Positions 28,906-41,869 of a DNA stretch of 64,000 bases are shown one piece after another. Source of the stretch: Megachile rotundata (Eukaryota; Arthropoda; Insecta; Hymenoptera; Megachilidae); assembly GCF_050947335.1 (NCBI RefSeq), contig NW_027473329.1:2232001-2296000 (forward strand), given 5' to 3'. The notes beneath the pieces were generated by a model. That model saw only the letters and a program-made list of their open reading frames with translations, made no database searches and had not been told where the DNA came from. Within the stretch, counting starts at the first letter, position 1, and the number at the start of each line of letters is the position of its first letter. The position numbers and the translations under genes are program-made.

Positions 28906-31085
28906 ACGAATTTTGCTCATTTTCGAACGATTCAGCCTCTAATTCGCACATATCCGCTGTAATTCGACTCTGTACTATCTAGTTATGTTAAGTTATCCTA
29001 TCTGAGCACAATTCAACACCACAATGAACAATTTTGCTCGTTTTGCACGAATTTTGCTCGTTTTGAACGAATTTTGCTCATTTTCGAACGATTCAGCCTC
29101 TAATTCGCACATATCCACTGTAATTCGACTCTGTACTATCTAGTTATGTTAAGTTATCCTATCTGAGCACAATTCAACACCACAATGAACAATTTTGCTC
29201 GTTTTGCACGAATTTTGCTCGTTTTCGAACGATTCAGCCTCTAATTCACACATATCCGCTGTAATTCGACTCTGTACTATCTAGTCATGTTAAGTTATCG
29301 TAACTGAGGACAATTCAACACCACAATGAACAATTTTGCTCGTTTTGCACGAATTATGCTCATTTTCGAACGATTCAGCCTCTAATTCGCACATATCCGC
29401 TGTAATTCGACTCTGTACTATCTAGTTATGTTAAGTTATCCTATCTGAGCACAATTCAACACCACAATGAACAATTTTGCTCGTTTTGCACGAATTATGC
29501 TCATTTTCGCACGATTCAGCCTCTAATTCGCACATATCCGCTGTAATTCGACTCTGTACTATCTAGTTATGTTAAGTTATCCTATCTGAGCACAATTCAA
29601 CACCACAATGAAAAATTTTCTCGTTTTGCACGAATTATGCTCATTTTCGCACGATTCAGCCTCTAGTTCGCACATATCCGCTGTAATTCGACTCTGTACT
29701 ATCTAGTTATGTTAAGTTATCCTATCTGAGCACAATTCAACACCACAATGAACACTTTTGCTCGTTTTGCACGAATTTTGCTCGTTTTGAACGAATTTTG
29801 CTCATTTTCGAACGAATCAGCCTCTAATTCGCACTTATCCGCTGTAATTCGACTCTGTACTATCTAGTTATGTTAAGTTATCCTATCTGAGCACAATTCA
29901 ACACCACAATGAACAATTTTGCTCGTTTTGCACGAATTTTGCTCGTTTTGAACGAATTTTGCTCATTTTCGAACGATTCAGCCTCTAATTCGCACATATC
30001 CACTGTAATTCGACTCTGTACTATCTAGTTATGTTAAGTTATCCTATCTGAGCACAATTCAACACCACAATGAACAATTTTGCTCGTTTTGCACGAATTT
30101 TGCTCGTTTTCGAACGATTCAGCCTCTAATTCACACATATCCGCTGTAATTCGACTCTGTACTATCTAGTCATGTTAAGTTATCGTAACTGAGCACAATT
30201 CAACACCACAATGAACAATTTTGCTCGTTTTGCACGAATTATGCTCATTTTCGAACGATTCAGCCTCTAATTCGCACATATCCGCTGTAATTCGACTCTG
30301 TACTATCTAGTTATGTTAAGTTATCCTATCTGAGCACAATTCGACACCACAATGAACAATTTTGCTCGTTTTGCACGAATTATGCTCATTTTCGCACGAT
30401 TCAGCCTCTAATTCGCACATATCCGCTGTAATTCGACTCTGTACTATCTAATCATGTTAAGTTATCGTAACTGAGCACAATTCAACACCACAACGAACAA
30501 TTTTGCTCGTTTTGCACGAATTATGCTCATTTTCGAACGATTCAGCCTCTAATTCGCACATATCCGCTGTAATTCGACTCTGTACTATCTAGTTATGTTA
30601 AGTTATCCTATCTGAGCACAATTCGACACCACAATGAACAATTTTGCTCGTTTTGCACGAATTATGCTCATATTCGCACGATTCAGCCTCTAATTCGCAC
30701 ATGTCCGCTGTAATTCGACTCTGTACTATCTGGTTATGTTAAGTTATCCTATCTGAGCACAATTCAACACCACAATGAACAATTTTGCTCGTTTTGCACT
30801 AATTTTGCTCATTTTCGCACGATTCAGCCTCTAGTTCGCACATATCCGCTGTAATTCGACTCTGTACTATCTAGTTATGTTAAGTTATCCTATCTGAGCA
30901 CAATTCAACACCACAATGAACAATTTTCTCGTTTTGCACGAATTATGCTCATTTTCACACGATTCAGCCTCTAGTTCGCACATATCCGCTGTAATTCGTC
31001 TCTGTACTATCTAGTCATGTTAAGTTATCGTAACTGAGTACAATGAACAATTTTGCTCGTTTTGCACGAATTTTGCTCGTTTTGA
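28906..31085 (+). repeat. 2,180-bp tandem duplication, second copy
   Basis: Second copy of 26726-28905. The private gagtacaatg truncated junction is found only in these two copies in the window, which shows they are each other's closest relatives. Confidence 0.82.
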
Positions 31086-31839
31086 ACGAATTTTGCTCAT
31101 TTTCGAACGATTCAGCCTCTAATTCGCACATATCCGCTGTAATTCGACTCTGTACTATCTAGTTATGTTAAGTTATCCTATCTGAGCACAATTCAACACC
31201 ACAATGAAGAATTTTGCTCGTTTTGCACGAATTTTGCTCGTTTTGAACGAATTTTGCTCATTTTCGAACGATTCAGCCTCTAATTCGCACATATCCACTG
31301 TAATTCGACTCTGTACTATCTAGTTATGTTAAGTTATCCTATCTGAGCACAATTCAACACCACAATGAACAATTTTGCTCGTTTTGCACGAATTTTGCTC
31401 GTTTTCGAACGATTCAGCCTCTAATTCACACATATCCTCTGTAATTCGACTCTGTACTATCTAGTCATGTTAAGTTATCGTAACTGAGCACAATTCAACA
31501 CCACAATGAACAATTTTGCTCGTTTTGCACGAATTATGCTCATTTTCGAACGATTCAGCCTCTAATTCGCACATATCCGCTGTAATTCGACTCTGTACTA
31601 TCTAGTTATGTTAAGTTATCCTATCTGAGCACAATTCGACACCACAATGAACAATTTTGCTCGTTTTGCACGAATTATGCTCATTTTCGCACGATTCAGC
31701 CTCTAATTCGCACATATCCGCTGTAATTCGACTCTGTACTATCTAATCATGTTAAGTTACCGTAACTGAGCACAATTCGACACCACAACGAACAATTTTG
31801 CTCGTTTTGCACGAATTATGCTCATTTTCGAACGATTCA

Positions 31840-33473
31840 GCCTCTAATTCGCACATATCCGCTGTAATTCGACTCTGTACTATCTAGTTATGTTAAGTTA
31901 TCCTATCTGAGCACAATTCGACACCACAATGAACAATTTTGCTCGTTTTGCACGAATTATGCTCATTTTCGCACGATTCAGCCTCTAATTCGCACATATC
32001 CGCTGTAATTCGACTCTGTACTATCTAGTTATGTTAAGTTATCCTATCTGAGCACAATTCAACACCACAATGAACAATTTTGCTCGTTTTGCACTAATTT
32101 TGCTCATTTTCGCACGATTCAGCCTCTAGTTCGCACATACCCGCTGTAATTCGACTCTGTACTATCTAGTTATGTTAAGTTATCCTATCTGAGCACAATT
32201 CAACACCACAATGAACAATTTTCTCGTTTTGCACGAATTATGCTCATTTTCGCACGATTCAGCCTCTAGTTCGCACATATCCGCTGTAATTCGACTCTGT
32301 ACTATCTAGTTATGTTAAGTTATCCTATCTGAGCACAATTCAACACCACAATGAACAATTTTGCTCGTTTTGCACGAATTATGCTCATTTTCGCACGATT
32401 CAGCCTCTAATTCGCACATATCCGCTGTAATTCGACTCTGTACTATCTAGTTATATTAAGTTATCCTATCTGAGCACAATTCAACACCACAATGAACAAT
32501 TTTGCTCGTTTTGCACGAATTTTGCTCATTTTCGCACGATTCAGCCTCTAGTTCGCACATATCCGCTGTAATTCGACTCTGTACTATCTAGTTATGTTAA
32601 GTTACCCTATCTGAGCACAATTCAACACCACAATGAACAATTTTCTCGTTTTGCACGAATTATGCTCATTTTCGCACGATTCAGCCTCTAGTTCGCACAT
32701 ATCCGCTGTAATTCGACTCTGTACTATCTAGTTATGTTAAGTTATCCTATCTGAGCACAATTCAACACCACAATGAACAATTTTGCTCGTTTTGCACGAA
32801 TTTTGCTCGTTTTGAACGAATTTTGCTCATTTTCGAACGATTCAGCCTCTAATTCGCACATATCCGCTGTAATTCGACTCTGTACTATCTAGTTATGTTA
32901 AGTTATCCTATCTGAGCACAATTCAACACCACAATGAACAATTTTGCTCGTTTTGCACGAATTTTGCTCGTTTTGAACGAATTTTGCTCATTTTCGAACG
33001 ATTCAGCCTCTAATTCGCACATATCCACTGTAATTCGACTCTGTACTATCTAGTTATGTTAAGTTATCCTATCTGAGCACAATTCAACACCACAATGAAC
33101 AATTTTGCTCGTTTGGCACGAATTTTGCTCGTTTTCGAACGATTCAGCCTCTAATTCACACATATCCGCTGTAATTCGACTCTGTACTATCTAGTCATGT
33201 TAAGTTATCGTAACTGAGCACAATTCAACACCACAATGAACAATTTTGCTCGTTTTGCACGAATTATGCTCATTTTCGAACGATTCAGCCTCTAATTCGC
33301 ACATATCCGCTGTAATTCGACTCTGTACTATCTAGTTATGTTAAGTTATCCTATCTGAGCACAATTCGACACCACAATGAACAATTTTGCTCGTTTTGCA
33401 CGAATTATGCTCATTTTCGCACGATTCAGCCTCTAATTCGCACATATCCGCTGTAATTCGACTCTGTACTATC
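31840..33473 (+). repeat. Higher-order segment, copy 1 (separation 3,580 bp)
   Basis: Matches 35420-37053 at +3,580 bp. Anchors are gcactaattt (32091/35671), ttatattaag followed by cctatc (32451/36031) and the private gtttggcacg (33111/36691). It ends where tctaatcatg faces tctagtcatg. Confidence 0.75.
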
Positions 33474-35419
33474 TAATCATGTTAAGTTATCGTAACTGAG
33501 CACAATTCAACACCACAACGAACAATTTTGCTCGTTTTGCACGAATTATGCTCATTTTCGAACGATTCAGCCTCTAATTCGCACATATCCGCTGTAATTC
33601 GGCTCTGTACTATCTAGTTATGTTAAGTTATCCTATCTGAGCACAATTCGACACCACAATGAGCAATTTTGCTCGTTTTGCACGAATTATGCTCATTTTC
33701 GCACGATTCAGCCTCTAATTCGCACATATCCGCTGTAATTCGACTCTGTACTATCTAGTTATGTTAAGTTACCCTATCTGAGCACAATTCAACACCACAA
33801 TGAACAATTTTGCTCGTTTTGCACTAATTTTGCTCATTTTCGCACGATTCAGCCTCTAGTTCGCACATATCCGCTGTAATTCGACTCTGTACTATCTAGT
33901 TATGTTAAGTTATCCTATCTGAGCACAATTCAACACCACAATGAACAATTTTCTCGTTTTGCACGAATTATGCTCATTTTCGCACGATTCAGCCTTTAGT
34001 TCGCACATATCCGCTGTAATTCGACTCTGTACTATCTAGTTATGTTAAGTTATCCTATCTGAGCACAATTCGACACCACAATGAACAATTTTGCTCGTTT
34101 TGCACGAATTATGCTCATTTTCGCGCGATTCAGCCTCTAATTCGCACATATCCGCTGTAATTCGACTCTGTACTATCTAATCATGTTAAGTTATCGTAAC
34201 TGAGCACAATTCAACACCACAACGAACAATTTTGCTCGTTTTGCACGAATTATGCTCATTTTCGAACGATTCAGCCTCTAATTCGCACATATCCGCTGTA
34301 ATTCGACTCTGTACTATCTAGTTATGTTAAGTTATCCTATCTGAGCACAATTCGACACCACAATGAACAATTTTGCTCGTTTTGCACGAATTATGCTCAT
34401 TTTCGCACGATTCAGCCTCTAATTCGCACATATCCGCTGTAATTCGACTCTGTACTATCTAGTCATGTTAAGTTATCGTAACTGAGCACAATTCAACATC
34501 ACAATGAACAATTTTGCTCGTTTTGAACGAATTATGCTCATTTTCGCACGATTCAGCCTCTAATTCGCACATATCCACTGTAATTCGACTCTGTACCTTC
34601 TAGTTATGTTAAGTTATCCTATCTGAGCACAATTCAACACCACAATGAACAATTTTGCTCGTTTTGCACGAATTATGCTCATTTTCGCACGATTCAGCCT
34701 CTAATTCACACATATCCGCTGTAATTCGACTCTGTACTATCTAGATATGTTAAGTTATCCTATCTGAGCACAATTCAACACCACAATGAACAATTTTCTC
34801 GTTTTGCACGAAATATGCTCATTTTCGCACGATTCAGCCTCTAATTCGCACATATCCGCTGTAATTCGACTCTGTACTATCTAGTTATGTTAAGTTATCC
34901 TATCTGAGCACAATTCAACACCACAATGAACAATTTTGCTCGTTTTGAACGAATTTTGCTCATTTTCGAACGATTCAGCCTCTAATTCGCACATATCCGC
35001 TGTAATTCGACTCTGTACTATCTAGTTATGTTAAGTTATCCTATCTGAGCACATTTCAACACCACAATGAACAATTTTCTCGTTTTGCACGAATTATGCT
35101 CATTTTCGCACGATTCAGCCTCTAGTTCGCACATATCCGCTGTAATTCGACTCTGTACTATCTAGTTATGTTAAGTTATCCTATCTGAGCACAATTCAAC
35201 ACCACAATGAAGAATTTTGCTCGTTTTGCACGAATTTTGCTCGTTTTGAACGAATTTTGCTCATTTTCGAACGATTCAGCCTCTAATTCGCACATATCCA
35301 CTGTAATTCGACTCTGTACTATCTAGTTATGTTAAGTTATCCTATCTGAGCACAATTCAACACCACAATGAACAATTTTGCTCGTTTTGCACGAATTTTG
35401 CTCGTTTTCGAACGATTCA

Positions 35420-37053
35420 GCCTCTAATTCACACATATCCGCTGTAATTCGACTCTGTACTATCTAGTTATGTTAAGTTATCCTATCTGAGCACAATTCG
35501 ACACCACAATGAACAATTTTGCTCGTTTTGCACGAATTATGCTCATTTTCGCACGATTCAGCCACTAATTCGCACATATCCGCTGTAATTCGACTCTGTA
35601 CTATCTAGTTATGTTAAGTTATCCTATCTGAGCACAATTCAACACCACAATGAACAATTTTGCTCGTTTTGCACTAATTTTGCTCATTTTCGCACGATTC
35701 AGCCTCTAGTTCGCACATATCCGCTGTAATTCGACTCTGTACTATCTAGTTATGTTAAGTTATCCTATCTGAGCACAATTCAACACCACAATGAACAATT
35801 TTCTCGTTTTGCACGAATTATGCTCATTTTCGCACGATTCAGCCTCTAGTTCGCACATATCCGCTGTAATTCGACTCTGTACTATCTAGTTATGTTAAGT
35901 TATCCTATCTGAGCACAATTCAACACCACAATGAACAATTTTGCTCGTTTTGCACGAATTATGCTCATTTTCGCACGATTCAGCCTCTAATTCGCACATA
36001 TCCGCTGTAATTCGACTCTGTACTATCTAGTTATATTAAGTTATCCTATCTGAGCACAATTCAACACCACAATGAACAATTTTGCTCGTTTTGCACGAAT
36101 TTTGCTCATTTTCGCACGATTCAGCCTCTAGTTCGCACATATCCGCTGTAATTCGACTCTGTACTATCTAGTTATGTTAAGTTATCCTATCTGAGCACAA
36201 TTCAACACCACAATGAACAATTTTCTCGTTTTGCACGAATTATGCTCATTTTCGCACGATTCAGCCTCTAGTTCGCACATATCCGCTGTAATTCGACTCT
36301 GTACTATCTAGTTATGTTAAGTTATCCTATCTGAGCACAATTCAACACCACAATGAACAATTTTGCTCGTTTTGCACGAATTTTGCTCGTTTTGAACGAA
36401 TTTTGCTCATTTTCGAACGATTCAGCCTCTAATTCGCACATATCCGCTGTAATTCGACTCTGTACTATCTAGTTATGTTAAGTTATCCTATCTGAGCACA
36501 ATTCAACACCACAATGAACAATTTTGCTCGTTTTGCACGAATTTTGCTCGTTTTGAACGAATTTTGCTCATTTTCGAACGATTCAGCCTCTAATTCGCAC
36601 ATATCCACTGTAATTCGACTCTGTACTATCTAGTTATGTTAAGTAATCCTATCTGAGCACAATTCAACACCACAATGAACAATTTTGCTCGTTTGGCACG
36701 AATTTTGCTCGTTTTCGAACGATTCAGCCTCTAATTCACACATATCCGCTGTAATTCGACTCTGTACTATCTAGTCATGTTAAGTTATCGTAACTGAGCA
36801 CAATTCGACACCACAATGAACAATTTTGCTCGTTTTGCACGAATTATGCTCATTTTCGAACGATTCAGCCTCTAATTCGCACATATCCGCTGTAATTCGA
36901 CTCTGTACTATCTAGATATGTTAAGTTATCCTATCTGAGCACAATTCGACACCACAATGAACAATTTTGCTCGTTTTGCACGAATTATGCTCATTTTCGC
37001 ACGATTCAGCCTCTAATTCGCACATATCCGCTGTAATTCGACTCTGTACTATC
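35420..37053 (+). repeat. Higher-order segment, copy 2 (separation 3,580 bp)
   Basis: Partner of 31840-33473. Private point changes in this copy include gccactaattcg near 35563, aagtaatcc near 36643 and tctagatatg near 36910. Confidence 0.75.
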
Positions 37054-40000
37054 TAGTCATGTTAAGTTATCGTAACTGAGCACAATTCAACACCACAATG
37101 AACAATTTTGCTCGTTTTGAACGAATTATGCTCATTTTCGCACGATTCAGCCTCTAATTCGCACATATCCGCTGTAATTCGACTCTGTACTATCTAGTTA
37201 TATTAAGTTATCCTAACTGAGCACAATTCAACACCACAATGAACAATTTTGCTCGTTTTGCACGAATTTTGCTCGTTTTCGAACGATTCAGCCTCTAATT
37301 CACACATATCCGCTGTAATTCGACTCTGTACTATCTAGTTATGTTAAGTTATCCTATCTGAGCACAATTCAACACCACAATGAACAATTTTCTCGTTTTG
37401 CACGAATTATGCTCATTTTCACACGATTCAGCCTCTAGTTCGCACATATCCGCTGTAATTCGTCTCTGTACTATCTAGTCATGTTAAGTTATCGTAACTG
37501 AGCACAATGAACAATTTTGCTCGTTTTGCACGAATTTTGCTCGTTTTGAACGAATTTTGCTCATTTTCGAACGATTCAGCCTCTAATTCGCACATATCCG
37601 CTGTAATTCGACTCTGTACTATCTAGTTATGTTAAGTTATCCTATCTGAGCACAATTCAACACCACAATGAACAATTTTCTCGTTTTGCACGAATTATGC
37701 TCATTTTCGCACGATTCAGACTCTAGTTCGCACATATCCGCTGTAATTCGACTCTGTACTATCTAGTTATGTTAAGTTATCCTATCTGAGCACAATTCAA
37801 CACCACAATGAACAATTTTGCTCGTTTTGCACGAATTATGCTCATTTTCGCACGATTCAGCCTCTAATTCGCACATATCCGCTGTAATTCGACTCTGTAC
37901 TATCTAGTTATGTTAAGTTATCCTATCTGAGCACAATTCAACACCACAATGAACAATTTTCTCGTTTTGCACGAATTATGCTCATTTTCGCACGATTCAG
38001 CCTCTAGTTCGCACATATCCGCTGTAATTCGACTCTGTACTATCTAGTTATGTTAAGTTATCCTATCTGAGCACAGTTCAACACCACAATGAACAATTTT
38101 GCTCGTTTTGCACGAATTTTGCTCGTTTTGAACGAATTTTGCTCATTTTCGAACGATTCAGCCTCTAATTCGCACATATCCGCTGTAATTCGACTCTGTA
38201 CTATCTAGTTATGTTAAGTTATCCTATCTGAGCACAATTCAACACCACAATGAACAATTTTGCTCGTTTTGCACGAATTTTGCTCGTTTTGAACGAATTT
38301 TGCTCATTTTCGAACGATTCAGCCTCTAATTCGCACATATCCACTGTAATTCGACTCTGTACTATCTAGTTATGTTAAGTTATCCTATCTGAGCACAATT
38401 CAACACCACAATGAACAATTTTGCTCGTTTTGCACGAATTTTGCTCGTTTTCGAACGATTCAGCCTCTAATTCACACATATCCGCTGTAATTCGACTCTG
38501 TACTATCTAGTCATGTTAAGTTATCGTAACTGAGCACAATTCAACACCACAATGAACAATTTTGCTCGTTTTGCACGAATTATGCTCATTTTCGAACGAT
38601 TCAGCCTCTAATTCGCACATATCCGCTGTAATTCGACTCTGTACTATCTAGTTATGTTAAGTTATCCTATCTGAGCACAATTCGACACCACAATGAACAA
38701 TTTTGCTCGTTTTGCACGAATTATGCTCATTTTCGCACGATTCAGCCTCTAATTCGCACATATCCGCTGTAATTCGACTCTGTACTATCTAATCATGTTA
38801 AGTTATCGTAACTGAGCACAATTCAACACCACAACGAACAATTTTGCTCGTTTTGCACGAATTATGCTCATTTTCGAACGATTCAGCCTCTAATTCGCAC
38901 ATATCCGCTGTAATTCGACTCTGTACTATCTAGTTATGTTAAGTTATCCTATCTGAGCACAATTCGACACCACAATGAACAATTTTGCTCGTTTTGCACG
39001 AATTATGCTCATTTTCGCACGATTCAGCCTCTAATTCGCACATATCCGCTGTAATTCGACTCTGTACTATCTAGTTATGTTAAGTTATCCTATCTGAGCA
39101 CAATTCAACACCACAATGAACAATTTTGCTCGTTTTGCACGAATTATGCTCATTTTCGCACGATTCAGCCTCTAATTCGCACATATCCGCTGTAATTCGA
39201 CTCTGTACTATCTAGTTATGTTAAGTTATCCTATCTGAGCACAATTCAACACCACAATGAACAATTTTGCTCGTTTTGCACGAATTTTGCTCGTTTTGAA
39301 CGAATTTTGCTCATTTTCGAACGATTCAGCCTCTAATTCGCACATATCCGCTGTAATTCGACTCTGTACTATCTAGTTATGTTAAGTTATCCTATCTGAG
39401 CACAAATCAACACCACAATGAACAATTTTGCTCGTTTTGCACGAATTTTGCTCATTTTCGAACGATTCAGCCTCTAATTCGCACATATCCACTGTAATTC
39501 GACTCTGTACTATCTAGTCATGTTAAGTTATCGTAACTGAGCACAATTCAACACCACAATGAACAATTTTGCTCGTTTTGCACGAATTATGCTCATTTTC
39601 GAACGATTCAGCCTCTAATTCGCACATATCCGCTGTAATTCGACTCTGTACTATCTAGTTATGTTAAGTTATCCTATCTGAGCACAATTCGACACCACAA
39701 TGAACAATTTTGCTCGTTTTGCACGAATTATGCTCATTTTCGCACGATTCAGCCTCTAATTCGCACATATCCGCTGTAATTCGACTCTGTACTATCTAAT
39801 CATGTTAAGTTATCGTAACTGAGCACAATTCAACACCACAACGAACAATTTTGCTCGTTTTGCACGAATTATGCTCATTTTCGAACGATTCAGCCTCTAA
39901 TTCGCACATATCCGCTGTAATTCGACTCTGTACTATCTAGTTATGTTAAGTTATCCTATCTGAGCACAATTCGACACCACAATGAACAATTTTGCTCGTT

Positions 40001-41869
40001 TTGCACGAATTATGCTCATTTTCGTACGATTCAGCCTCTAATTCGCACATATCCGCTGTAATTCGACTCTGTACTATCTAGTTATGTTAAGTTATCCTAT
40101 CTGAGCACAATTCAACACCACAATGAACAATTTTGCTCGTTTTGCACTAATTTTGCTCATTTTCGCACGATTCAGCCTCTAGTTCGCACATATCCGCTGT
40201 AATTCGACTCTGTACTATCTAGTTATGTTAAGTTATACTATCTGAGCACAATTCAACACCACAATGAACAATTTTCTCGTTTTGCACGAATTATGCTCAT
40301 TTTCACACGATTCAGCCTCTAGTTCGCACATATCCGCTGTAATTCGACTCTGTACTATCTAGTCATGTTAAGTTATCGTAACTGAGCACAATTCAACACC
40401 ACAATGAACAATTTTGCTCGTTTTGCACGAATTATGCTCATTTTCGAACGATTCAGCCTCTAATTCGCACATATCCGCTGTAATTCGACTCTGTACTATC
40501 TAGTTATGTTAAGTTATCCTATCTGAGCACAATTCGACACCACAATGAACAATTTTGCTCGTTTTGCACGAATTATGCTCATTTTCGCACGATTCAGCCT
40601 CTAATTCGCACATATCCGCTGTAATTCGACTCTGTACTATCTAATCATGTTAAGTTATCGTAACTGAGCACAATTCAACACCACAACGAACAATTTTGCT
40701 CGTTTTGCACGAATTATGCTCATTTTCGAACGATTCAGCCTCTAATTCGCACATATCCGCTGTAATTCGACTCTGTACTATCTAGTTATGTTAAGTTATC
40801 CTATCTGAGCACAATTCGACACCACAATGAACAATTTTGCTCGTTTTGCACGAATTATGCTCATTTTCGCACGATTCAGCCTCTATTTCGCACATATCCG
40901 CTGTAATTCGACTCTGTACCATCTAGTTATGTTAAGTTATCCTATCTGAGCACAATTCAACACCACAATGAACAATTTTGCTCGTTTTGCACGAATTATG
41001 CTCATTTTCGCACGATTCAGCCTCTAATTCGCACATATCCGCTGTAATTCGACTCTGTACTATCTAGTTATGTTAAGTTATCCTATCTGAGCACAATTCA
41101 ACACCACAATGAGCAATTTTCTCGTTTTGCACGAATTATGCTCATTTTCGCACGATTCAGCCTCTAGTTCGCACATATCCGCTGTAATTCGACTCTGTAC
41201 TATCTAGTTATGTTAAGTTATCCTATCTGAGCACAATTCAACACCACAATGAACAATTTTGCTCGTTTTGCACGAATTTTGCTCGTTTTGAACGAATTTT
41301 GCTCATTTTCGAACGATTCAGCCTCTAATTCGCACATATCCGCTGTAATTCGACTCTGTACTATCTAGTTATGTTAAGTTATCCTATCTGAGCACAATTC
41401 AACACCACAATGAACAATTTTGCTCGTTTTGCACGATTTTTGCTCGTTTTGAACGAATTTTGCTCATTTTCGAACGATTCAGCCTCTAATTCGCACATAT
41501 CCGCTGTAATTCGACTCTGCACTATCTAGTTATGTTAAGTTATCCTATCTGAGCACAATTCAACACCACAATGAACAATTTTCTCGTTTTGCACGAATTA
41601 TGCTCATTTTCACACGATTCAGCCTCTAGTTCGCACATATCCGCTGTAATTCGTCTCTGTACTATCTAGTCATGTTAAGTTATCGTAACTGAGCACAATG
41701 AACAATTTTGCTCGTTTTGCACGAATTTTGCTCGTTTTGAACGAATTTTGCTCATTTTCGAACGATTCAGCCTCTAATTCGCACATATCCGCTGTAATTC
41801 GACTCTGTACTATCTAGTTATGTTAAGTTATCCTATCTGAGCACAATTCAACACCACAATGAACAATTT

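Larger units (their letters stand above)
20581..32230 (+). repeat. Multi-kb higher-order block, copy C (with internal duplication)
   Basis: Adjacent to copy B. Left part matches A at +15,770 bp. After about 25 kb the match continues at +16,339 and +16,058 bp: actgtg at 25321, gaatttttctc at 25563, and gaggacaattc at 27129 against 11071. After an internal 2,180-bp tandem duplication the match continues at +18,238 bp (gaagaatttt at 12969/31206, the catatcctctg variant, and gttaccgtaac near 13520/31757). It diverges from A near 32230. Confidence 0.72.
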
